Shown here: positions 1-5,153 of the stretch, in pieces
Layout of the letters: every line of letters starts with the position of its first letter
How positions within the stretch are numbered: position 1 is the first letter of the stretch
Origin: Acidobacteriaceae bacterium
GTDB taxonomy: Bacteria > Acidobacteriota > Terriglobia > Terriglobales > Acidobacteriaceae
NCBI GenBank assembly: GCA_030042915.1
Contig: JASHYS010000224.1
Coordinates: forward strand, 1-5,153
DNA length: 5,153 nucleotides
Direction: 5' to 3'
Notes under the pieces: generated by a model
The model's input: the letters and a program-made list of their open reading frames with translations, nothing else
Told to the model about the DNA's origin: nothing
Database searches by the model: none
Translations under genes and position numbers: made by a program

Positions 1-825
1 GGTGCCGACCACCTTGAAAGCCACGTCGACGGGCCGGTAGAACGAAAGCAGATGCTGCCGCTGGGGCTCAAGCATCTCGCGGTAGGGGGCGAGCGAGGCC
101 AGAACCGCGGCGGCGCGGGAGCCGCGAATGCGCGTAAGCATGGGCTTCGACTCCTTGAATCGGCGCGGTGCGCCGGGTCGCGCCGAAGCCGGCTGCGTGA
201 GCCGATCGAGAATGTGCTGAGGCGTTGCGCGCTCGGCCTTGGTAAGCGCGTCCTGCACTGGCTTGGCCAAACCGAGACGGTGAACCTGAAAGCGGGCTAC
301 TTCCAGTCGGGGCATGCTGGCAAATGCGCGCATCTGCGCCGCGTAGCGCTCGACGCATGCCAGCGCGGCTTTGCGCGCGGCGCCGGGCTTGTGTCCCGCA
401 GCGCGGCCGGCCAGAATGAGCGAGGCTGCCATGCGCTTCAGGTCCCACTCAAAAGGACCGCGAATGGTCTCGTCAAAGTCGTTGATGTCGAAGACGAGGC
501 GGCCGTCGGGCGCGGCGAAGGCGCCCAGGTTGCGTACATGGGCATCACCGCAGAGTTGGCTGACAATGCCAGTGGAGGGAAGCTGGGCCAGGTCGGCGGC
601 CATCACCGGTGCTGCGCCGCGAAAGTAGGCGAAGGGCGACTCGGCCATTAATTGGTACTTGAGCTGAATGAGGGCCGGCACACGCCCGCGCATCGAACGC
701 TCTACGGTTCCGAGCGCTGTGCAAGTCCGATCGTCGCATTGCAAAGTGTCGTGTTGAGGGCGCCTTAACTGTTTTCGCCGTGCCTGGCCCAGGGCGCGGC
801 GCTCCTCAGGAGTTGTCCAGTGCAT
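1..825 (-). CDS. DUF2252 family protein, C-terminus cut by the window edge
   Basis: An open minus-strand frame gives 275 residues and runs off the left edge without a stop. The DUF2252 signature is clear: SPFAYFRGAAPVM at residues 63-75, LCGDAHVRNLGAF at 91-103, DINDFDET at 113-120 and GPFEWDLKRMAAS at 123-135. Family members are usually about 400-470 residues, so roughly 60% is present. The visible part ends in AFKVVGT, the beginning of the family's glycine-rich segment. D94 with N99 (GDAHxxN) and D116/D118 resemble the catalytic and metal-binding residues of aminoglycoside-phosphotransferase-like kinases; this is a motif resemblance, and no substrate is known to me. There is no signal peptide or membrane segment, so it is probably cytoplasmic. 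The ATG at 825 is chosen because conserved-looking sequence starts soon after it. An in-frame ATG at 849 would add eight residues, and neither start has a good ribosome binding site. It is divergent from the peptidase gene. Confidence 0.9.
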   Translation of the reverse strand, partial: MHWTTPEERRALGQARRKQLRRPQHDTLQCDDRTCTALGTVERSMRGRVPALIQLKYQLMAESPFAYFRGAAPVMAADLAQLPSTGIVSQLCGDAHVRNLGAFAAPDGRLVFDINDFDETIRGPFEWDLKRMAASLILAGRAAGHKPGAARKAALACVERYAAQMRAFASMPRLEVARFQVHRLGLAKPVQDALTKAERATPQHILDRLTQPASARPGAPRRFKESKPMLTRIRGSRAAAVLASLAPYREMLEPQRQHLLSFYRPVDVAFKVVGT

Positions 826-941
826 ACGAACGGAACATACACTGTTCATCTTCACCGTGCAACACGGCGCCTACCGTGATTTACACTCTCCCTGAAGCCC
901 AACCCCTCACGATCGCGGCTTGAACATCCATCCTGAACTCA
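826..941. promoter_or_regulatory. Divergent intergenic region with a GAACA-N5-TGTTC dyad
   Basis: This 116-bp spacer lies between the divergent DUF2252 and peptidase genes and must hold the promoters of both. Positions 833-847 form a perfect inverted repeat, GAACA and TGTTC around a 5-nt centre, which could be a small operator; it also overlaps the alternative DUF2252 start at 849. On the minus strand TTGCAC, a 17-nt gap and TATGTT resemble a weak sigma-70 promoter, but this would start transcription almost at the ATG of 825. I see no clear promoter for the plus-strand gene. The dyad is seen directly; its function is a guess. Confidence 0.3.
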
Positions 942-3236
942 ATGTCGAAGTTCCCTTTTGGGAGGAAACCACTCTTGACGCGAGCATCTATTCTCACGGC
1001 CTCCGTCGCGACGGCCCTCACCCTTTTTTCTTATTCCGGTGCCGCGCAGGCGCCTGAAAAGCCGTTGACAGTCGAGGCGATCTTCGCTCATGGACCCATC
1101 ATTGGCGAGGCGCCCGACGAGCTGACCTGGTCGCCCGACAGCAAGCACCTCAGCTATTTGGAAGGCGGGGAATTGATGGATGTTGATCCTGCCACGGGGT
1201 CGACTCACGTGCTGGTGAGCGCTGCCAAAATGGCCCAATTGAACGGCGGCAATGGCTCAGAGCAGGACCGCGACCATCGCCAGCGCTACAACATGGCCAG
1301 CTATCTTTGGGCTCCGGATGCGACCCATTTGCTCTTTGATTCCAATGGTCGCCTCTGGTTTTACGATCTGCACAACGGCACAGGGCTGGAGCTCGGCTTC
1401 ACGGGAGCCTTATCAGGCGACGATCCCAAGTTTTCGCCCGACGGCACAACCATCTCGTTTATTCGCGACCACGGTCTGAGCATCATTCGGGTGCGCGAGC
1501 CTGGCACGCCCACCATGCCGCTGGCTCCGGTGCCCAATGCTTCGGCCGCCAGCGCAGGGGAGGTGCTGAACGGCGAAGTGGATTGGGTGTACTTGGAAGA
1601 GCTCGATGCCCGCAGCAACTACTTCTGGTCGCCCGACTCAAAGAACGTGGCCTACCTTCAGATGGTGGAGACCCAGGTACCGCAGTATCCGCTCACAGAT
1701 TGGATTCCCAACCACGCGACTGTGGACTGGCAGCACTATCCCCAGCCCGGCGACCCCAACCCAGAAGTTCATTTAGGAGTGGTGAGCGCAAAAGGCGGCA
1801 AGACGATGTGGATCAAGCTACCGCTGAAGAGCGGCGATTACGTTCCCCGCTTCGGCTGGGTCGATCACAAGACGTTATGGATCGAGACGCTCAGCCGGGA
1901 CCACCAGCATCGCACGATTTTCTTTGCCGATGCCGACCAGGGCGATGTGCGCCAGATGCTCGACGTCAGCGACGATAAATTTCTGGACGAGAACTACGAC
2001 ATAAGCGTGGGCGGCGGAGCCATTGTGCTTACGAACTGGAGCGATGGGCACAACCATCTTTATCTCTACAATTACGATCCTGACCATCCGCTTGCGGGCG
2101 CCGCGCAACTCAAGCGGCAGTTGACGACGGGCGATTTCGAGGTGGGCGATGTGTACAGCGTGGATAGCGTACACAAGGTGGTGGACTACGCGTCGAACGA
2201 GGGCGACCTGCTGGAGCAGAAGATCTGGCAGGTAAACTTTGCCGGCGAGCGCAGGCAGTTGAGCGCAGAGGCGGGATTTCATCAAGCCACGTTTTCTCCC
2301 GATGGTGAGGCGTTTACCGACAAGTTCTCCGCACTCATGCATCCGCCCGGGGTGCGCGTTTGCTCTGTACCCGGCAATTCCAGCGCGGCAGTTGCTCCTA
2401 TCCCGGCAGGCAAGTGCCGCATGATCTGGGAGACGCATGTCCTCGATTCCTACCATCTTCACGCGCCTGAAATGCTCCAGGTGAAGGCGCACGATGGCAC
2501 CACACTCTATGCCACGCTGCTATTGCCGACGGGCGCAACCAGTCCGGCCTCGGTACCGCTGATCGTGAACCCTTATGGCGGTCCCGGCGTGCAATCGGTA
2601 ACTGACCAATGGGAGAACGATCTGCTGTTCGACGAATTGCTGGCGCAACACGGTTTTGCGGTGCTGCACGCCGACAATCGCGGCATGGCCGAGCGCGGGC
2701 GCGCATTTGAGCAGGCTGCTTACCGGAATTTCGGCCCAGTGCAGTTTGAAGATCAGATGACGGTGATCGATGCCGCGTTGGCCAAGTATGCGCAACTCGA
2801 TCCCAAGCGGCTGGGCTGGTGGGGTTGGAGCTGGGGAGGCACCTTTACGCTCTATGCCCTTACTCACTCCGACCGCTTTCGCGCCGGCGTCGCGGTGGGG
2901 CCTGTTACCGACTGGCGTGATTACGATTCCATCTACACCGAGCGCTATCTCGGCCTGCCCTCGGAGGATGCAAACGGTTACCACGATTTTTCGGTCGTCA
3001 ACTCCGCGGCCAATCTGAAGGGGCATCTGCTGCTGGTGGTTGGAACCGGCGACGACAACGTGCACATTGAGAATACGGTGCAGTTTGTGCAGAAGCTCAT
3101 CGACGCTCAAATTCCCTACGATTTACAGATTTACCCACGCAAGACGCACTCGATCAACGGTCCCGACGTGCAGACGCACCTTTTCAATCGCATTCTGGCG
3201 CAGTTTGAAATGTATTTGAAGCCACCGACTCAGTAG
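942..3236 (+). CDS. Exported dipeptidyl peptidase IV-like serine peptidase (family S9B)
   Basis: This 764-residue protein matches the usual DPP IV length and should cleave N-terminal dipeptides from peptides, typically after proline or alanine, in the periplasm. Residues 1-37 look like a signal peptide: basic start, hydrophobic stretch about 16-30, and a likely cut after GAAQA. Residues about 40-500 form the DPP IV N-terminal beta-propeller, with blade repeats of the type WSPDSK (63-68, 229-234) and FSPDG (164-168, 451-455). The element DWVYLEEL (214-221) keeps the two glutamates, E219 and E220, that hold the substrate N-terminus. The alpha/beta-hydrolase domain (about 505-764) has Y545 in NPYGGPG (oxyanion hole), nucleophile S630 in GWSWGG, D704 in GTGDDNVH and H736 in RKTHSING. 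Tryptophan replaces the usual tyrosine after the nucleophile. The ATG at 942 lacks a ribosome binding site, and TTG at 975 (residue 12) is a strong rival. The gene stands alone between divergent and convergent neighbours. Confidence 0.93.
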   Translation: MSKFPFGRKPLLTRASILTASVATALTLFSYSGAAQAPEKPLTVEAIFAHGPIIGEAPDELTWSPDSKHLSYLEGGELMDVDPATGSTHVLVSAAKMAQLNGGNGSEQDRDHRQRYNMASYLWAPDATHLLFDSNGRLWFYDLHNGTGLELGFTGALSGDDPKFSPDGTTISFIRDHGLSIIRVREPGTPTMPLAPVPNASAASAGEVLNGEVDWVYLEELDARSNYFWSPDSKNVAYLQMVETQVPQYPLTDWIPNHATVDWQHYPQPGDPNPEVHLGVVSAKGGKTMWIKLPLKSGDYVPRFGWVDHKTLWIETLSRDHQHRTIFFADADQGDVRQMLDVSDDKFLDENYDISVGGGAIVLTNWSDGHNHLYLYNYDPDHPLAGAAQLKRQLTTGDFEVGDVYSVDSVHKVVDYASNEGDLLEQKIWQVNFAGERRQLSAEAGFHQATFSPDGEAFTDKFSALMHPPGVRVCSVPGNSSAAVAPIPAGKCRMIWETHVLDSYHLHAPEMLQVKAHDGTTLYATLLLPTGATSPASVPLIVNPYGGPGVQSVTDQWENDLLFDELLAQHGFAVLHADNRGMAERGRAFEQAAYRNFGPVQFEDQMTVIDAALAKYAQLDPKRLGWWGWSWGGTFTLYALTHSDRFRAGVAVGPVTDWRDYDSIYTERYLGLPSEDANGYHDFSVVNSAANLKGHLLLVVGTGDDNVHIENTVQFVQKLIDAQIPYDLQIYPRKTHSINGPDVQTHLFNRILAQFEMYLKPPTQ
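960..965 (+). promoter_or_regulatory. Strong Shine-Dalgarno sequence favouring a TTG start at 975
   Basis: GGGAGG followed by AAA lies 9 nt before an in-frame TTG at 975-977, an ideal arrangement for ribosome binding. The ATG at 942 has no purine-rich element before it. Starting at the TTG would give a 753-residue peptidase beginning MTRASILTAS, which still carries a complete short signal peptide ending in GAAQA. The alternative is that these bases simply encode residues 7-9 of the longer form (GRK). Confidence 0.45.
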
Positions 3237-3240
3237 AAGC

Positions 3241-3275
3241 CAGCGCTTAGCTTCCAGCCATTAGCTATGAGCTCG
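3241..3275. repeat. Degenerate heptamer tandem repeat, AGC every 7 bp
   Basis: Five consecutive 7-bp units, CAGCGCT, TAGCTTC, CAGCCAT, TAGCTAT and GAGCTCG, all carry AGC at positions 2-4, with the AGC at 3242, 3249, 3256, 3263 and 3270. The array starts 4 bp after the peptidase stop codon. It resembles the short tandemly repeated heptamers known from cyanobacterial intergenic regions, though I cannot show that it is related. The remaining sequence up to 3323, where the peptidase gene and the small minus-strand gene converge, holds no hairpin with a T-run, so no intrinsic terminator is evident in either direction. Confidence 0.55.
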
Positions 3276-3323
3276 ATTTCGCGGGGGCACACATTGCCGC
3301 CATCCCGAGCCAAAAACTCAAAT

Positions 3324-3464
3324 CTAGACTTCGTGACGGTTGAACAGATCGTCCTTTTCGCGGCGGGAGCAGTGCGAGCATTCAAGACAGCAGACGAGCA
3401 GAACTGCCACGCCTACCGTGACCAGGACGGCTAAAACGCTTCCGTTCACGGCTAGCCAATGCAT
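3324..3464 (-). CDS. Small single-pass membrane protein with a cysteine cluster, hypothetical
   Basis: This 46-residue minus-strand frame is not a protein I recognise. Residues about 4-26 are an almost uninterrupted hydrophobic stretch (LAVNGSVLAVLVTVGVAVLL and on), long enough for one membrane helix. It is followed by C25, C26, C29 and C32, the last two as a CxxC pair, then by a charged tail that begins SRREKDDL. The positive charges after the helix suggest the N-terminus is outside and the tail in the cytoplasm. The ATG at 3464 is chosen because GGAG lies 9 nt upstream; an ATG at 3473 would add three residues but touches that GGAG. It faces the end of the peptidase gene and is divergent from the polymerase gene. 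The sharp order of hydrophobic helix, cysteines and polar tail, together with the ribosome binding site, supports a real gene, but an open frame this short could occur by chance in GC-rich DNA. Confidence 0.5.
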   Translation of the reverse strand: MHWLAVNGSVLAVLVTVGVAVLLVCCLECSHCSRREKDDLFNRHEV

Positions 3465-3473
3465 CAGCAGCAT

Positions 3474-3477
3474 CTCC
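3474..3477 (-). promoter_or_regulatory. Ribosome binding site of the small membrane protein gene
   Basis: The minus strand reads GGAG here, followed after 9 nt by the ATG at 3464. It sits directly against the other in-frame ATG at 3473, which is too close to be used with it, so it decides for the shorter form. Confidence 0.4.
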
Positions 3478-3511
3478 GGTTACCATTCCGGTGCGAGCCG
3501 GCCCTTTTGCG

Positions 3512-3536
3512 AGGATTGATTTGGTACCTCAATCCT
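3512..3536. repeat. Perfect 8-bp inverted repeat, operator or hairpin candidate
   Basis: AGGATTGA (3512-3519) and TCAATCCT (3529-3536) are exact reverse complements separated by 9 nt containing GGTACC. The dyad lies 117 bp before the polymerase start and 47 bp before the small membrane gene start. No T-run follows on either strand, so it is not an intrinsic terminator; a protein-binding site or a leader hairpin of the minus-strand transcript is more likely. Confidence 0.5.
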
Positions 3537-3653
3537 ACTGGCCTAACTCCTTCGACGAGTATCCACTCATTCGGGTTATCCGATACATCTATTGTGGAAT
3601 AAAGACCTCGTCCGGTGGAAAAATCCTTGCGGAAAAGTGAATAAAAAGCGAAA

Positions 3654-5069
3654 ATGTCCTCAGAAATGGCCGCGGCCTCCAATCCGATTCTCCCTCCCGC
3701 GCCTGACGAGTGGCCAGAGGAGCTTGCGCGTCTGGCTCCTGAATCGTTGAACGGACCCGACTTCAGTGAAGGCGCGACGAGTGACGATCCAGACGCCGGG
3801 CCGGCTTTGAACTGGCTTTTTGTCGACCTGAACTCCTACTTTGCCTCAGTGGAGCAGGAGGCACGGCCCGAGTTGCGGGGCCGGCCGGTAGGCGTGGTGC
3901 CGACCATGGCCGATACCACGTGCTGCATTGCAGCCAGCTACGAGGCCAAGGCGTTCGGCGTGCGCACGGGAACCATTGTGGCCGACGCCAAGCGCATGTG
4001 CCCGGAGATCATTCTCGTGGAGGGCCGCCATGAGCTTTACACCGAGTACCATCATCGCGTGGTGGAGGCGGTGGAAAGTTGCCTGCCGGTTACGGCTGTC
4101 TGCTCCATCGACGAAATGGCCTGCCGCCTGAAGGGGCGCGAGCGCCCGCTGCTGGCTGCGCTCGATCTCGGTCTGCGCGTGAAGCAATCCATCAGTGAAC
4201 GCGTGGGACCGATGCTGCGCAGTTCTGTGGGCCTGGCCACCAATCGCTACCTGGCCAAAGTGGCCAGCGACATGGAAAAGCCGGATGGTTTGGTGGCCCT
4301 CCCTCTCGACATCCTGCCCGACGCGCTGAGCCGGCTCACACTACGCGATCTGCCCGGCATTGGCGCAAAGACTGAGAAGCGGCTGAACGAAAAAGGCATA
4401 GCGAGCATGAACGATCTGCTGGCGCTCGACTGCGAGCAGGCCGGCGAAATCTGGGGATCGGTGTGGGGCCAGCGGCTGTGGCACTGGCTGCGCGGCGAAG
4501 ACTTCGAGATGGCCGAACATGAGCACCAGAAATCCATCAGCCACTCGCATGTGCTTGCGCCGGAGATGCGCAATGCGGAAAGCGCCTGGGGCGTGGCGCA
4601 CAAGCTCCTGCACAAGGCGGCGATGCGGCTGCGTTCAGCTGATCTTTGGGCGAGCAACATCGGACTCGCCATTGGCTTCGCGGTACCGCGCAGCGCAAAC
4701 ACGCCGGTGAGCCGCTTCGGCGTGCCTGCGCGCGGCTGGCGCAGCGAGCTCAAGCTCGCCGAGTGCCAGGACAACCAGACGCTGATCGCCGCTCTGCGCC
4801 GCCTGTGGCAGTCGCGTCCTACGGGATCGCAATATGACCACCCCTATTTCATCGGCGTTCAGTTAAGCAACCTCGTACCCGACCGCCTGCACACGCTCGC
4901 GCTCTTTGACGGCCTCGAAGAAGAGCAGAGCCGCACCCGCCTGCTCGCCACCATGGACCAGCTCAACGACAAATACGGCATGAGCACGCTGGCGCCCGCC
5001 GCCATGCTCACCGCCTACAAAGCCGCACCTACCCGCATCGCCTTCAACAGCATTCCGGATTTGTTCTAG
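3654..5069 (+). CDS. Y-family translesion DNA polymerase (DinB/UmuC superfamily)
   Basis: This 471-residue protein should copy past damaged template bases with low fidelity. Residues 1-52 are an acidic, proline-rich leader not needed for the fold. The palm and fingers start at NWLFVDLNSYFASVEQ (53-68). The catalytic carboxylates are D58, D153 and E154 (in CSIDEM), and F63 lies at the steric-gate position that excludes ribonucleotides. SSVGLATNRYLAKVASDMEKP (190-210) is a typical palm segment, and LPGIGAKTEKRLNEKGI (233-249) is the thumb helix-hairpin-helix. The little finger spans about 295-405. The last residues, SIPDLF, resemble a degenerate sliding-clamp-binding motif. VDLN together with RPELRGRPVGVV is UmuC-like, while AKRMCPEI and the thumb are DinB-like, so I give no gene symbol. 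DinB of E. coli is 351 residues and UmuC 422. The ATG at 3654 has no clear ribosome binding site; ATG at 3666 is a minor alternative. Confidence 0.92.
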   Translation: MSSEMAAASNPILPPAPDEWPEELARLAPESLNGPDFSEGATSDDPDAGPALNWLFVDLNSYFASVEQEARPELRGRPVGVVPTMADTTCCIAASYEAKAFGVRTGTIVADAKRMCPEIILVEGRHELYTEYHHRVVEAVESCLPVTAVCSIDEMACRLKGRERPLLAALDLGLRVKQSISERVGPMLRSSVGLATNRYLAKVASDMEKPDGLVALPLDILPDALSRLTLRDLPGIGAKTEKRLNEKGIASMNDLLALDCEQAGEIWGSVWGQRLWHWLRGEDFEMAEHEHQKSISHSHVLAPEMRNAESAWGVAHKLLHKAAMRLRSADLWASNIGLAIGFAVPRSANTPVSRFGVPARGWRSELKLAECQDNQTLIAALRRLWQSRPTGSQYDHPYFIGVQLSNLVPDRLHTLALFDGLEEEQSRTRLLATMDQLNDKYGMSTLAPAAMLTAYKAAPTRIAFNSIPDLF

Positions 5070-5072
5070 AGC

Positions 5073-5088
5073 AGGGAACAAGGGAACA
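5073..5088. repeat. Two tandem copies of AGGGAACA after the polymerase stop codon
   Basis: AGGGAACA occurs twice without a gap, beginning 3 bp after the stop. TTGTTC at 5061-5066, across the end of the coding region, is the reverse complement of GAACAA at 5076-5081 and again at 5084-5089, so the transcript can form a 6-bp stem with either copy. No T-run follows, so this is at best a weak or factor-dependent end signal. GGGAACA-type units resemble the short tandem repeats of some bacterial intergenic regions. Confidence 0.5.
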
Positions 5089-5112
5089 AAAACGCGCCGG
5101 GTGATGCACGTG

Positions 5113-5137
5113 GCGAACAGAATCTATATTCGATCGC
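5113..5137. repeat. Imperfect dyad in the right-edge intergenic sequence
   Basis: GCGA (5113-5116) and TCGC (5134-5137) flank an inner pair GAAT (5120-5123) and ATTC (5128-5131) around a 4-nt centre. The stem is interrupted by unequal bulges of 3 and 2 nt. It could be an operator or hairpin before a gene beyond the window. No gene is visible in 5070-5153. Confidence 0.2.
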
Positions 5138-5153
5138 TGGTAGTGTCTGCCGC

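Larger units (their letters stand above)
3465..3653. promoter_or_regulatory. Divergent control region between the small membrane gene and the polymerase gene
   Basis: This 189-bp spacer must carry the promoters of both divergent genes. It is more AT-rich than the flanking coding DNA, especially from about 3508 on. It contains the 8-bp inverted repeat at 3512-3536, three copies of TCCGGT (3475, 3487 and 3611) and an A-rich purine leader from 3617 to the polymerase start, with GGAAAA at 3617 and 3631. I could not identify a convincing -35/-10 pair or a LexA box of the E. coli (CTGT-N8-ACAG) or Bacillus (GAAC-N4-GTTC) type, so damage control of the polymerase gene is not shown. Confidence 0.4.

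Noticed and set aside
52..651. Plus-strand open frame of 199 residues
   Set aside because: It lies opposite the DUF2252 coding sequence, whose motifs are unmistakable in the other strand; the frame shows no domain and has the low-complexity composition of antisense GC-rich DNA.
826..941. SOS (LexA) box in the divergent spacer
   Set aside because: The GAACA/TGTTC dyad has the wrong spacing for the Bacillus type and lacks the CTGT-N8-ACAG pattern of the E. coli type.
1875..2492. Minus-strand open frame of 205 residues inside the peptidase gene
   Set aside because: It is a mirror of the peptidase frame in high-GC DNA with no recognisable motif; the plus strand carries conserved propeller sequence throughout.
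2520..3110. Minus-strand open frame of 196 residues inside the peptidase gene
   Set aside because: It lies opposite the catalytic domain including the GWSWGG motif and shows no family features.
3237..3323. Possible bidirectional intrinsic terminator between the converging peptidase and small membrane genes
   Set aside because: Only weak 4-bp pairings such as GCGG with CCGC were found and none is followed by a T-run on either strand.
3464..3682. Minus-strand 72-residue frame whose TGA overlaps the ATG of the small membrane gene as TGATG
   Set aside because: The overlap looks like translational coupling, but the frame starts inside the polymerase coding region, has no ribosome binding site or recognisable feature, and would cover the whole divergent control region.
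4247..4774. Minus-strand open frame of 175 residues inside the polymerase gene
   Set aside because: Serine- and arginine-rich composition typical of an antisense shadow; the plus strand encodes the polymerase thumb and little finger here.

Overview
The window is a GC-rich piece of a bacterial chromosome with ordinary housekeeping and accessory genes and no mobile element, CRISPR array, tRNA or rRNA. The gene content and protein style (a secreted dipeptidyl-peptidase-IV-like S9 peptidase, a DUF2252 protein and an unusual DinB/UmuC-type polymerase) would fit a soil Acidobacteriota of the Terriglobia type. That placement is an impression from protein style, not something proven by the sequence.

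Layout: (1) Positions 1-825, minus strand, hold the first 275 residues of a DUF2252 protein whose C-terminus lies beyond the left edge. (2) A 116-bp spacer (826-941) separates it from a divergently transcribed plus-strand gene. (3) Positions 942-3236 encode a complete 764-residue exported S9B peptidase of the DPP IV type with a full Ser-Asp-His triad. A strong Shine-Dalgarno sequence sits inside the nominal coding region and points to a TTG start at 975. (4) Positions 3237-3323 hold a degenerate heptamer repeat with AGC at exact 7-bp steps. (5) Positions 3324-3464, minus strand, encode a 46-residue predicted single-pass membrane protein with a cysteine cluster; such a short gene is easily missed. 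(6) Positions 3465-3653 are a divergent control region with a perfect 8-bp inverted repeat. (7) Positions 3654-5069 encode a complete 471-residue Y-family translesion DNA polymerase. (8) The last 84 bp hold a tandem GGGAACA-type repeat just after the stop codon and a weak dyad.

The genes do not form an operon: orientation changes at every boundary (minus, plus, minus, plus), so each is probably its own transcription unit. The peptidase acts in the periplasm on peptides, the polymerase acts in DNA damage tolerance, and the DUF2252 protein has a kinase-like motif set but no assigned function. I see no convincing new multi-gene system. The points most worth a second look are the small cysteine-rich membrane protein, the two short tandem repeats placed 3-4 bp after stop codons, the reversed order of kinase-like motifs in DUF2252, and the mixed DinB/UmuC active-site signature of the polymerase.
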